Source of the DNA: Cryptomeria japonica
Lineage: Eukaryota; Streptophyta; Pinopsida; Cupressales; Cupressaceae
Direction of reading: 5' to 3'
Length of the DNA stretch: 64,000 bases
Assembly (NCBI RefSeq): GCF_030272615.1
Contig: NC_081405.1
Location: 160,956,694-161,020,693 of the forward strand
The translations under genes and the position numbers were made by a program. This document shows positions 33,701 through 45,900 of this stretch, piece by piece (position 1 is the stretch's first letter; each line of letters opens with the position of its first letter). The notes under the pieces are model-generated. The model worked only from the letters and a program-made list of their open reading frames with translations. It did not search any database and was not told where the DNA came from.

Positions 33701-36700
33701 ATTGAAAAAAAAACTAATACAACAAACACATCACATCTTAGTTGTAAGTGTCCTGCATATCCATATGAAATCTTTTAGAAAGCCTCTTTTTGACACATAT
33801 GAAATCTTGATCGATGATTGTCTGCTATCCTTTTGCATAGAAAACTCAAAATACTACGTGTGTCAGAGGAAGAAAAATTACAGAGGATAACACATATTTA
33901 ATATTCAATGAGAAGCTACCAGTATTGATTTGTGTTGAGGTTTGTGACTCATGTAGATGTGTCAGGACTATTGGAATGAAATCTTTCTTGTGGAATGAGA
34001 GAAAAGTACATCTCACACAAAATAATATAGTATATGGAATAATCCATAGTATAGATCTGACAATCAATTGTTGCCACTTCACAAATCAAGAAATAGGGTC
34101 ATTATTTGCAAGTTGCATTTCAGAATGCAAAAGATAGAAGTTATATCATTCGCATGCTGCATTTTAAAATGTAGAAGATAGACATTTTCTAGAAATAAGT
34201 TTTTAGGAAGTGTTATTGTTTTTCTTGCAGAGGTTTTAAAATGAAGTGCATAGAAGGTGCAGCTGAATTCTAGCATAAGGAGATATGGCTGAAGGTTTGC
34301 AGATGCCATGAAGCAAAGAAAATTTATGACTTACCTTGTAGCCAGAGGGTTATTAAAATAGCCAAAGATAACTAGAGGGTTATTAAAAGGCTCAAGTATA
34401 ATTGTTGGCTTTGGCTACAGTTGCAAAGAATTCTAATCTCTCTAGCAATCACCATGGCCCCTTTATAATGGGTAGAATTCAGAGAGAAAGTTGGGTGAAG
34501 ATACAGGAGATGCAGTTTTGGAGTCAAGTATCCTTGCTTGATCAAAACTCTCAAAGTTCTCCCCTATCAAGAAATGCAATGAGAATCTTGTATCCTGGTA
34601 TTATTTACATCAACAACCACAAATGTGTGATAGTGGCATGCATCATAAGGTAGTTCACATTCATAGAAGCTTTCTATGTCTCTAAACCAAATCTTTCATG
34701 AATACTAGCCTAGAGGTTTTACGACATTGCAATACATGTTACACATTCTTGTAAAAGGCCGATATGTTGTTGCATTCCTTATGATTATAAAAGGAATATC
34801 AAGGCCGTAAAGAAGGATTCTATAATTTTCTCATCTCTGGGGAGAGTAGAACGAGAAATGGAGCTTTGTCTTCTCTAGTGTGTAGGATGGTTTCATGGTG
34901 ATAGAATGTACGCTTTCTTTCAGTAGTTTTTCAATTAGTTCATGAATAGACTACTATATTTATTATTGTTGCTAACATTGTCTTCATTTGTACTTTCAGA
35001 TATTACATGAATAGTGAATCATAATATTAAGGATATTTTGATTTGTCTTGGAAATTTCATTGTCAATGTTTGACTCTGTAGTGTGAATGTGGATTTCCTT
35101 CAAAGAAGGAATTATATTCTTTTTGCAAGTTACTGTAAATCTAGAGTAATGTAATGGATCTATAAGAATAGTTTGTGCAACTACACATGAAGTTGTGTTA
35201 ACGCTAGGCATTAATGCTCAAGTAACTCACTATTATGAAATTATCTGCTGCTTGGGTTTGCATTCTTGATCTCATATTTGACTTCGAGATCTCTTTCACA
35301 AATACATTAAAATCAAAGTGCAATTTCCTTTGTTTCAGAAATACATCAAAATCAAAGTCCAATTAAATGTAGAATAATTAAGGCACATCTTTCACACTTT
35401 TTTTGGAAAATAACCCATACAGAAAGTGTACTACATATCCATTGGAATTAGAAACATACTTTTTAGCACATATGAAATCTTCATCTCAGATTATAAGCGA
35501 TATTTTCACATAGAAAACACTCCTCTTGTCAGAGGACTTTATGCTTGTTATTTTGATGAAGAGATGCATGGGTACGGATGCAGGCTTGTTCTTGAAGAAA
35601 ATATGGAATTAGCAATTAAATGATTATAGCAGATTGGTGAGTTTTGATCCTTTCATTAGGTGGCATGAAGATTTGCATGCCAGCATGGAGAGTTATGATT
35701 CTTTGGAAAGGAAAAAAGGTGAAAAGGAATATTTAGAACTTCTAAATTTAGAGCTTTGAGGTTTTTCATAAATTTGTAGCAGTTGGGTTGATCAAGGCGC
35801 ATTATAAATATTTCCCTCTAAACTTGTTCAAGAACAGTATTAGAAATGGAATGCTCATATGTAAATGTTTCCTATGTGTTCATAAGATATAGGTTTAATG
35901 ACACTGAGTGGAGAATATTTTAGGCTGGCTATGTTTATAACAACACAATAGATTTCTTTGTAGCTAAAGGGACATTCAAATCAGAGGAGGTAGCTAAAGG
36001 GATTTTCAAAGGCCATCTGCAGCTATAGATGACCTTTCTCTAACTACCTACATTTGCCCCCTCATCCCCTCAAGCTTAAGAGTGAGAGGGAGCGGGGAGG
36101 AGAACAATGAGGATAGGAAAGAGTCGGCTCTAGCAAAGAGCCTATTTAGTTAAAATTGATAACTAAAGTCGAACCCCTGTTCTAATGACAATATCCATCT
36201 TTGGATCTCATCCAGTAGCTTTTGTGGAGCTCATCCACTAGTTTTTATAACTAGAATCTTACATTCGTAAAACTAATCCTCTAGCTTTTATAGTTAGAAT
36301 CTTGCATCCATAAAGTTATCGACAATGTGATGGTGGCTTGGCTCAAGTAGTTGGATTTCAATAGTATTTTATTCTTCACCGTGGTACATGATAGTTTCAT
36401 GATAGTTTTAGTCATATGGTTTGATAAGTTATCCTATTCTATTTTAGGTTCATACTGGGAATATATCATTTCCATGTGTATAAAACAAACATATGTCAAA
36501 TGAGAACATGGCAGTTGTATACAGCCTAAAGCTTGTTGCATTCCTTACTCTTATAAAAGGAATTCCAAGGTTGTAATTAAGAGAATTGTTTGGAGGGAAT
36601 CTTGGTCTCTTTGGAAAAGGGTATAGTAGTAGTGTGTAAGTTAGAATGTGGAGTCTTCCATGGTGAAGAATGTATATACTCCTTCAACAATATTAATTAG

Positions 36701-36960
36701 TTTATGATATGTCATAACAATTACTAAGGATATAGTTTGTAGAATGTACTTCTTGATCTCACATGAATAATAATATCAATGGTTTTGTTATTTGTCTTTG
36801 CATATCTCTTGTGAAAGTGAAATTTTATTTGTGGGTTTATGTACTTTTATCAAAAATTAGAAAAAAAAGAAGATATATATATACTATTAATATATATCGC
36901 ACAAGGCAACTTATGGTAAGTGTGCATTTAATGAGACATTTATGCTGAAGCTGATTTAAT
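33300..36960 (+). repeat. Degenerate ~1.7-kb tandem duplication
   Basis: The left copy (about 33680-35250) and right copy (about 35380-36960) share blocks in order: ACATATGAAATCTT (33799 and 35468) with CATAGAAAAC and GTCAGAGGA; TTGTTGCATTCCTTA plus TATAAAAGGAAT (34772 and 36535); and CATGAATA then TTTGTCTT (35006 and 36762). Spacing is about 1.67-1.77 kb. Short frames in each copy (33702-33890, 35426-35623) share TYEI...HIEN-like residues but are too short to interpret. Confidence 0.65.
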
Positions 36961-37059
36961 GCCTTTAAATTGGGCATTGGGGTATTACCGTATTTTCACA
37001 TTACATGTGCAAGTTGGAAACATTGAGGTGGGAGTGATGGACACGCCAATTATGCTTAG

Positions 37060-37975
37060 GACAATGAAACCATAGACAATGTTTGTAGGTGAAGTCATAG
37101 ATAAATGACTAGGGGGGTTCTTGGTGAATGGGCACTTGTACATAATGCATGCAGTCAAGACAGTGCTAGGGTTGGATTTTTTGATGGTGTATCACAGGCA
37201 TAGGTTCAGTTCGGACATTCTGGCCTTTTTTCTTGTCATGTTTTTATATGTCAAGGTTTCCAAGGAGTGGGCAAAAAAACTCACCCAGATGGTGTTCGAG
37301 CATGCATATTTGTGAGACATTGATGTGGTCATTGACAATATGGATGAGAACCTCCTCATTCCCCTCCCACATAACTATTACATTGCAAGGGTTTTTAAAT
37401 TTTTGATTGTGCAAACACAAGATGTGCAGTTGTTGCAGGCACAAAGGAGTGATATACTATGTTGTATCAATTTCCTCATGTATGTAGCCAAAATCAAGGA
37501 ACCTGAGGAGGATGATTGGAATTGGGACTACCTGATCACTAAAGGGTTGGTAGATGAAGATAAAGTTGATGAGGAGGATGTGGATGAGATTGTAGGGGCA
37601 CTAGAGATGGGGAGTGGACATAAATGGATTGAGGATGATAGACACAGTGTGGAGGAAATTGTAGCAGGTGAAGCTCATGCTAATTGCGAATAGGATTGCT
37701 CACTCATCTTACAAGCCAAGAAAGTCAGGGAGGAACATGAAGCTACAGAGGTGGCAAGGCGGACTGGGAATGTCTCCTAGCCCTGAAGTATGGTGCAGAT
37801 TCTTCGTTCTATTTCGATGCTTGAATTTTGTATTGTGGGTTATGGGTTGTTATGGGTGATCAATGGAAATGCTACTGGGAATGTATTTTCAGCTACAAGC
37901 CAAATACGATTGTATCTTTTTTTTTAATCTTAATATATGGGTGCTAGAACTACCCATCTATTCACTTATCAAAAA
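37060..37975 (+). pseudogene. Poly(A)-ended retroposon remnant 1
   Basis: A plus-strand coding-like stretch (37325-37693 open for 122 codons, with related sequence upstream) ends in an acidic segment (EPEEDDWNWD, then EDKVDEEDVDE). About 280 bases further it ends in GGGTGCTAGAACTACCC, CACTTATC and an A-run near 37971-37977. After the A-run the surrounding GGCGAATCTTTCATT repeat resumes, so it looks inserted. No known domain is recognised; it could be a truncated LINE or a retroposed gene copy. Confidence 0.5.
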
Positions 37976-38195
37976 AAATTGTTCAAATGATTTATTTTGG
38001 CGAATCTTTCATTATTTTGGGGGAACCAGAATATATTATAATGGGTATTGGACTTGCACAACTATTTACTATTAGGGTTTATCAGATTGTCACTTTCTAG
38101 ACCTACCAGTAGGTAATATGATATTTTATTAATTTAAAGCTTCAAAAAAGATTACAAAAAGATTGGAGTCATCAAATAACCTCTATCTGATCCAT

Positions 38196-38525
38196 CTATC
38201 TATATTCGCCACCACCGAAGCCAACTCTAAAATAAACCCTAATACCCACCTCCCATCCTCTTCTTGAGATCTCTCTGCATCTCGCCTTCATCTCATTCTC
38301 TTTCCAGTGAACAAAGGGTAGTGGGTCTGCAGGCTCCACTAACCCTTTAGAAATGGTGAAACCCACTCCTGGAACAACCCACTCCCAAATTGAATCCATC
38401 CCCCTTAGGTATTCTGCCACAATTAAATTTTGCAAGGCCACCTTGTCTGCATCCTCTTCAAATTCTAATCCCCATGCTATGCCATCAATGTGTTGTCTGA
38501 GCTTTATTCTACAATCAATCTGCAT
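38196..38525 (-). pseudogene. Unidentified 109-codon open frame
   Basis: Starts MQIDCRIKLRQHIDG and ends GFGGGEYR. Composition is balanced, with a Trp-rich segment SIWEWVVPGVGF and a charged C-terminal part. The DNA is GC-richer than its surroundings. No family is recognised. It might be a gene or exon fragment captured by a mobile element, or a chance frame; there is no promoter or homolog in view. Confidence 0.3.
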
Positions 38526-38574
38526 GATTTGACATTAATTCCACCTCTATAAGTGTGAATGAGGCACTTTTTGA

Positions 38575-39870
38575 TTTTAAATTTATTCATTACTTGGATT
38601 TAAATACTAGATTAATTTATCCACTTGAAATATTAAACTACATTAAATTTTATCTTTAATTTTCTTTTGGTTATCCATACAATGAGCTGCAAGTGCTGGT
38701 TAACTATAACTCTGTAATTAATTAATCAATCAACCTAATGACCATTGGATGATCACAAATCAATGACATAAGCTTTATTTTGGCCCGAAGTTCTGAAGGA
38801 AAAAGGTTTCTTCAAAAAGTCACTAGAATAGAGATAGGTCTGAGAATTGTCTAATTAACTATTATAATTTGTATACTTAATTAACGAGGAGGATAGACTG
38901 GGCCAACCCTTTCCGACATGTCCTTTGACCTCCAACATGCATAATATTATTGGTCCACTTAAGAAGAGCCTGACGTCAGTAGGGCCCATGTGCCATGTGT
39001 GTAGTGGGACTACAGAGTCATTAATTTTAATTTTTATTATATTAATATTGTGAGTGTGATTCTCACCATGGTTTTTCCCACACTGAGTTTTCCAGGTAAA
39101 AATTATGGTTTTCATTCATTTGGTGTTTTTTTGTTTCATCTTGCATTGATGTTTAATTTGTTAATAATAATTGATAACTACTTGTGATTAAAGAAGTTTA
39201 GGATTTGGTTTAGACTAATTCACCCCCCTCTCAATCTTGTGGTGTTTTCAACATAAAGGTTAGGTCAAAATACATAGCATCATATTCACAAGAATATGGA
39301 TTATAATTATTACATATAGGCATCATAAATACATCCATAATCGTCTATAAAATCATAGTATAAAAATTTATATATATGTAACTATCACATAATAGGTACA
39401 TACATCTATGTATACTAAATATTGACCTATTTTTAAACCCTAAAGATCCAACCACTAACCCTAGATCTACAAACTAATTCAACAATTAACCAATAGAGAA
39501 CTAAAAATACATGCAAATAAAATGAAATAAATAAAGTATAAATTTATTCATTACTTAGATTTAAATATTAAATTAATCAATCAACTTAATGACCATTGGA
39601 TGATCTTAGATCAATGACACAAGCTCTATTTCGGCCTGAAGTTCTGAAGCACAAAGGTTTCTTCAAAAAGTCACTGAAATAGAGATAGGTCTAAGTATTG
39701 TCTAATAATTAATTAACTATTATAAATTGTATGTTGAATTAACTCTAATTCTATACTTAATTAATTTTAATCGATGTCATAAGCTCTATTCAGGGCCAAA
39801 GTTGTGAAGGACACAGGCTTCTTCAAAAAGTCCCCATAATAGACTTAGAGACATGTGAGAATTGTTAGGA
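38575..39870. repeat. Three dispersed copies of a ~150-bp block
   Basis: A block with GACCATTGGATGATC, AATGACA-AAGCT-TATTT, GGTTTCTTCAAAAAGTCAC and AGAGATAGGTCT occurs at about 38720-38870 and 39575-39732. A shorter version (AAGCTCTATTC, CTTCTTCAAAAAGTCC) is at about 39770-39870. The longer flank ATTTATTCATTACTT-GATTTAAATA is shared by the first two. A fragmentary LTR end lies between copies 1 and 2. Confidence 0.65.
39040..39255 (+). mobile_element. Truncated copia LTR 3' end
   Basis: Contains CACCATGGTTTTTCCC, GTTTTCCAGGTAAAAA, a TTCACCCCCCTCTCAA run and a terminal TTCAACA. These match the order of motifs at the ends of element B's LTRs. The 5' part is absent and no coding region is attached. 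Confidence 0.6.
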
Positions 39871-39959
39871 ATAAAAGGTTTTAAGAAATGAATAAATGAA
39901 TGTTTTTAATAAAAGAAAGAAATAAAAAGAAATGAATTTTAACCACGGTTTTTCCCTTT

Positions 39960-40975
39960 GAGGAAGCTATTGAAATTAAGGGAGATAGGTTTCGTGGAGG
40001 GTGGAGATTCATCTATGCTTCCAAGACAGAGGATTGGTTAGCATCAACCATCCATAGTTGTTTTCCCCAGAGGATATGCTCTGGTTCATACTTGAGATAT
40101 CATGTGGAAATGGGAGGATCGTCCAGAGAATATGATTGGTGGAATTTGGGCAAAGATGATCGAGCATGCACAGGAGTTGGATAGGGGATTTAGTCAAATA
40201 AGGAATATTAGTACAAATGTGGCCTTGTTGGTTTTAACAGTTGTATCATGAAGTTGATTATGGGGGATTTAGAAGGGACATCTCTTGGGTCTAGAACAGA
40301 GGTTTATAGTACATTTTCCTTTCCTAGTGCTATCCATGGAAGAATCTAGAAGGACCTGGATTATAAATGGGAGGGAAGATGGATCCAAAAGTTATCCATA
40401 TTGATTGGGAGAGCAATGTTGGAGGCAGACATAGAGAAGCTTGTTGTAGAGGAAAGGAGTCATCACAATGGAAACATGGCTCATCATTTCAGGGTGAGTT
40501 GTATGTGCAGAGATGAAACTCTATGAATGCAATGCAGATAGTTACTCCATACAGATGAAAGAGTGTTTGTTGCGGTGAAGAGCTTAGTCGAACACATGCT
40601 TGGAGTAGGCAGGCACTGGTGCGATGGATTCATGTATGAGGTTGTAATTAGCTTGTTGGTAGATGTTTTGGATTCCAGGGAGTTGTGCATCCAGAGGATT
40701 GACGGGTTCATTCAGGTAGTTAATGGGCATGTAGTAGCCAATTCTATTATGGAGGATGTTGACTTGGGGGCTAGCGTGTTATGCACCTTTTTCAACCCCG
40801 ACAACTATATTTCGTCAGACTCTGAGGATGATCTAGATGATGATGGGTCTATTGGGTCCGAGGAGGAGGATGAGGAGGTTGTTAAGCATAAGGCAAAAAT
40901 GATACAAAAAAGATCTTTCATTGAAGAATATTCGTAGGTTTATTGGGGAGGAGTGATAAACAATAACTTGGCTCC
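39960..40975 (+). pseudogene. Poly(A)-ended retroposon remnant 2, 5' part
   Basis: A plus-strand frame with stops contains RFRGGWRFIYASKTEDW near 40000 and a final open part 40563-40937. That part ends in an acidic run (SSDSEDDLDDD, SEEEDEEVV) and then KAKMIQKRSFIEEYS. It resembles remnant 1 in layout: coding-like region, acidic C-terminus, short 3' UTR. Element F interrupts it at 40975, and the 3' UTR with A-run is at 54061-54370. The protein family is not recognised. Confidence 0.5.
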
Positions 40976-43281
40976 TGTAAAGTGGAAAATTGAACCCTAG
41001 TGATTTCCCACCTAGGAGAGAGAAAGGAAATCACTAGGATGATTTTCACTTGGGAGATACTTTACATTCAAAATAGGGGTTGAATTCACTAGATCCAAAC
41101 CCTAGAGTGAATAAGGATCTGAATACTAAGTGAATTACAAGGGTGCAATACAATTTACCCTCTTTTGTAAGTACAAGAGTTGACTTGTTGACTATGCAGA
41201 AAATGAAGACAAAATGGGTGAAATAAGGAGCTACCAATTTGAGATCGCACTGTAACTTTGGATATGAGGTATTTAGACTAATAGAGATCTACCCTGCAAA
41301 TTTGGAGAAAAGTCATCAAGACTGAGTTGAAGTTGCACCCGGTCCTCCAAAAAATCTGTGTGCCGAAAAGGGTTTTTCCATCTCTGAAAATGAAGCCTAA
41401 ATCTACAATTATAGCTACACACCTACAACCTACACACAAAAAATAAGGGAAGAAGGTTTGTGGATAGGGATTTGTCTTAGTTAAACCCCGATTGAGGAAT
41501 CAACCTTGAAAGAAAGTAATTGTAAATGCTTAAATGTAAATAATGAAAATGTATACCATGTAGATCTGCAATTTGTTGATGATGGTTGCTTTGCTTCTTG
41601 AATGTAATCACAAGTGTTGCATGAAATGGCATGTGACATGAAAAAACCCTAACACACACATATGCTTGCAAATGAAAGTTGTAATGTTGCTCCAATAGAT
41701 GAATGAAGAAGACGCATGAAGAAGAAGACTTGATGGATGCTTGAACACTTGAATGCTTGATGACGATAATGAAGACCTTCTGCTTGTTTACCCAATTTTC
41801 ACTTATCTTCGCTTATCTTCCCCTTATGAAAATGAGAGGACTATATCCCCTTTTATATTTGCCTTGGAGGATTATTTTTTAATCTCACATAAGGCCGACA
41901 TAGGGGAAATTAGATCCCGAAGAGTAAATTAGGTCCAAGGGCCAGATGGACCCATTTTAGGGCCACCCAAATGTTGTCTTGATGATGATTGTAATGAATT
42001 CATCATATGTTGTCATTGATGAAACACATACACACACATATATTCATATTGTCTACTGGTGTAACTTCAAAGTTGTTTATACTACAACCAGTATACCAGA
42101 GGTTTATTTCTAACCAGTACTTGGTGACAACCGGTATATATATGGAGACAACCAGTGGATATACATAACTCGGTAACAACATGAAGATTCAGTGAAGATT
42201 ATCAAAAGAGCATCAAGGATAACGGTTTATATGTTTAACTCCAACCGGTATTGATTGCTCCAACTAGTATTCACTGATTATGTGATGAGTTATCACAAGT
42301 TGTGATGAGTTATCCTTACCAACAAGATTTGGCGGTATTTTTGTGATGAGTTATGATCACTTGACCAGATACACCGCACCTAGGTAATTGTGTTATGATT
42401 TCTAGAGGTTGACATGAAATCTAAAATGTTTATATATTGACATCACAATGAATTATTTTGTATGAGCGAAAGTGATATGCTATGTGTAAAGGCAGAAGTG
42501 TTAAGTCACAGAGTATGTTGGTAAAGAGGAGTTAAGCGCATAGAAGAGGATCTATACAAGCAATTTGTGCTACTACTAGATCACATCACCTATTGTTTTC
42601 TAATCACTACAACAGTCAAATCCCTAACTGGGTAAGCTCTAACAAGCTTCATTGTTCAAATCCTCTAATCGAGTGATCCATTAGTTTGGATTTAAAAATC
42701 CTCCACCGAGGTTACTCCTTATAGGGTACTACCTTTTATAGGCTATAGCTTTTAACTAAGCTTTGGGATGTTTAGAAGGATTAGCTCCTATCAGAGAATT
42801 TGTAGACCCTAACCGTCTAGTTATCTATTACTGCAGTTAGTTAACTTGTGAGTCCCATCTCACCGTGGTTTTTACCTATTTGGGTTTTCCACATATAAAC
42901 ACTTGTGTTATGGTGGATGTTTTACTTATTGTGGATGTTGTTATATCATTTTTGATTGCATGCATATTGTTTAATAAACTTGTTACGTTTATCTACCGGT
43001 CAGTGTTTAAAGTAGTACTAGTTTTGGTGTCACTGATTCACCTCCCCCTCTCAATGCTTTACAAGTTCATCACCAAAGAGGGAGGACAAGGGTGCCACGC
43101 CCATATCCTGCCCTATTTTGGGGCTTGGATAGGGTCACAAGGTGACACAAGGGATGAAATGAGAGGAGATTTGGAAGAATGATGCAGAAAGGGGTCCCAA
43201 TTGAGCAGGGAGATGTAGTCGCCAAGGTGAGGACCTAAAAAATGATCAAAATTTCAAGGGTTACAATTTTATGATGCTACA
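40976..43281 (-). repeat. Element F 3' LTR, interrupted by a solo LTR
   Basis: Bases 40976-41971 plus 43073-43281 align with 52831-54060. Near 43096 it lacks a ~36-bp segment (GTCCAAGGGGGCAGAGG region) present in the other LTR, which lies between GCCAC direct repeats. Confidence 0.9.
41972..43072 (+). mobile_element. Solo copia-like LTR inside F's 3' LTR
   Basis: 1101 bp, starting TGTTGTCTTGATG and ending TTCATCA. A perfect TSD CCAAA flanks it (41967-41971 and 43073-43077), and the undisturbed site with one CCAAA is seen in the partner LTR at 53823-53827. It has the usual copia end features (CACCGTGGTTTTTACC, TTCACCTCCCCCTCTCAA). Confidence 0.93.
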
Positions 43282-43296
43282 TTTCGCTCCCACTTT
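43282..43296 (-). other. Element F polypurine tract
   Basis: Minus-strand AAGTGGGAGCGAAA directly precedes the 3' LTR; purine-rich as expected. Confidence 0.75.
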
Positions 43297-45400
43297 AGCG
43301 GGGGTATGGCTTACACCAATACTACTGGTAAAGTAGAAGAAAGAGAGATTAAGATGAGAGATGTGGAGCAAGATCACAAGGAGTATAAGATATCACTAAT
43401 CTCAAGGAACCAAGCCCCAAATCTTAGGATCTTAATTCACTCAAACATATACAAGTGCACATAAAGAGGCACACAACAAAAGCTAATATCTTAAGACCTC
43501 AAGTCAACTAGCCTAAGAGACCTTGATATGAAAAATGTCTCAATTAGCTAATATCATTCTTGAAACATAAAATGCCATCTCATGAACACATATAATCACA
43601 TAAAAGAGAAAAGTTGGCATCATCCATGAACCATCAACAATAAAACTATGAGTTCATGAGAGGAATAAGAGAGAGAACATGAATACACACTTTTGTGATC
43701 CATGAGAAGAAAGGCAAACAAAAGGAACCATGGACATCTCACCTCTAGAACTAGGTGATCCATGGAGAGAAAAAGGACATGGAAAACTAGCCCCTATATT
43801 CTGTCTAGGTGATCCATGTAATGGAAGAGAGTGAGAACATTGTTAGTTCCACTCAACCTCATGCCCATGTGTGCAAGTGAGGTTCAAAGTACCTCATAGG
43901 AATCTATGCCCGAGTATGCTACAACCTGTATAAGATCTATAGTACAAATATCAAGAAAGTAGCGACATCTTGCTCTAAGAGGTTGCCCTTTGGTTCTGAG
44001 AATGACCCACTATATAAGAGAAAAGTGGTGACATCTTGCTCTAAGAGGCTATCATCTGGTTCTGAGAATGATTCACTATATAAGAGAAAAGTGGTAACAT
44101 CTCACTCTAAGAGGTTGCCCTTTGGTTTCAAGGATGACCCACTGTATAAGAGATACAATGTGCAAGAGAAATATAATACAAAAGGAGCAATGTGGGTGCC
44201 CCACCCCTTAAGATGTCAACATATTCTATTGTTGATATCTTAAGGAAAGTAGAACAAGGATACCAACCTTCAACACAAAGAAGACATCCATTATGCAACA
44301 ATTTCATAGATTCAAGCAAGAGAGGGAATACTCTTCAAGCAAGGATAATATAGTTGAAAAGAGGTATCTTGTTATAAGTGTAAAGGAGATCCTTGGAGAA
44401 GAAGAGATCTTTGTTCAAAAGACATCTACCCCCAACAGGAGTTGTTTTAGACAAATATAACATCTAGAATAAAGAAAAGAAGAGAGCAAGAATTCAATCC
44501 TTCCTCTTATTGCTAAGTGAAAGGGATTCTTGATGAAGTATGACTCACTTTTATCCTAATGGGGATGGGTGAATTTATTATAGATGTACATTACCAAGTG
44601 TGATAGATATTGTAGTCAAGGACTTACACCCCTTGTATAAGAGAGAACCCTTGGGCAAACAACAACAACTTCACACAAGGAATGACATCAAGTAATAAAA
44701 CTCACACCATCCGCAAAATAGAAAAGAGTGGATCCTTTAGAGAGAGGGAGAGAGATCATTTCCCCCCAAGTGTAGGACAATGAGAAGAATTACACAACTT
44801 CTAGAGAGAGATTACTCATAAGAGATGTATCGTTGTAAGAAAGGAATGCATCCTATCCAAGGAACATACATGCACTCGCATGAAGAAAAAATCCATGCAA
44901 GAAAGGACATCAAGTTTATGAATAATGTACTCCATAAAGAAAATAGTGAAACTTTATAAAGAGGAAAAGGAATATTCTTGCCCCCCAAGCATAGAGACAA
45001 GAATAAATAGACTATTACATTGCTCACTAAGTATGATTAAACCTGAAATTGTTGCACCATGAATGACAAGGAGCCCCCGATAGGTAGGCTAACTATGTCA
45101 CATAGTGAGGAGAAACATGATAGGAACTTGAATGTTATTTTAGATGATCATGATGAATATGCCATTTATTGTCAGATGTTATTTTTAACATGCCTGAATC
45201 AATGTAATGTTGTAACTTAGAAGATTGGTCAATACATTTTCTTGTTGTAACTCAAAATTAGAATGAGAAGGTGTGGATTTAAAAGACAATGGAGAAGGGG
45301 ATGTTGACAAAGAAAGAGGTTGGAAACCTAGCTTTTCATTAGAAGAGAGTGATTTATCATGACTTTCTAGACTTTGTTGCACACCTCTTAGAACTCATCC
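43297..45400 (-). other. Element F 3' noncoding region
   Basis: Purine-rich on the plus strand with many short direct repeats (GTGATCCATG around 43690-43820, AAGAGAG variants) and the 66-bp array annotated separately. No sustained minus-strand frame. Confidence 0.55.
43964..44161. repeat. 66-bp tandem repeat, three copies
   Basis: Starts at 43964, 44030 and 44096 (GACATCT/AACATCT), exactly 66 bp apart. Each copy has CTCTAAGAGG, TGGTT and ACTATATAAGAG-type ends. Because 66 is a multiple of three, a plus-strand frame gives a 22-residue repeat (VVTS-SKRL...SEND-LYKRK), antisense to element F. Confidence 0.85.
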
Positions 45401-45419
45401 CTTGTATTTGCTCCTTTTA

Positions 45420-45900
45420 AGACATGCGTTAGAAGGAGAAGTGAAAATTGGTTTAGAAGCTTGGATAAAGGACACAAAAGGATTCATGAAGGCTTTAATT
45501 TGAGGGATCTTGAATCCATTAGGGGAGGGTGTGTTGGTTCCCAAAATGGACGATGGGTTTACACTGCTTACAGGGCAGAGACCAAGAAGATTTCCTCCAA
45601 ATATCTATGGAGATCCACCTCCAACTATCAATATCTATCAGGCTTGGACCAACAATAACAAGGACAAAAAGTCCTCCTATGCTTTAGGCTCTAAAGAACT
45701 AGAGATGGTGATCCCTTCAATAAGAAATTTCTACTCTCTGCAAAGGATACTCAGGAACTTATTGAAAACAAAGTAGATTATCTCATAATAAGATTCAACA
45801 GAAAGGGAGAATGCTCAAGGATGGAAAATCCTTTAGTGATCTTCAACCTTAAACTAGAGTATGAGAGAGGCTGAGACTATTTTCAGAAAATACATAAATC
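45420..45900 (+). pseudogene. Unidentified coding-like remnant antisense in F
   Basis: Plus-strand frame open at 45510-45776, with related sequence just upstream past one stop (EGEVKIGLEAWIKD) and continuing in another frame after about 45770 (LIIRFNRKGECSRMENPL). The central part contains VLVPKMDDGFTLL and RFPPNIYGDPPPTINIY. Composition and continuity over about 150 codons look protein-like, but I do not recognise the family. A captured host gene or an integrated viral gene fragment are both possible. Confidence 0.4.
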
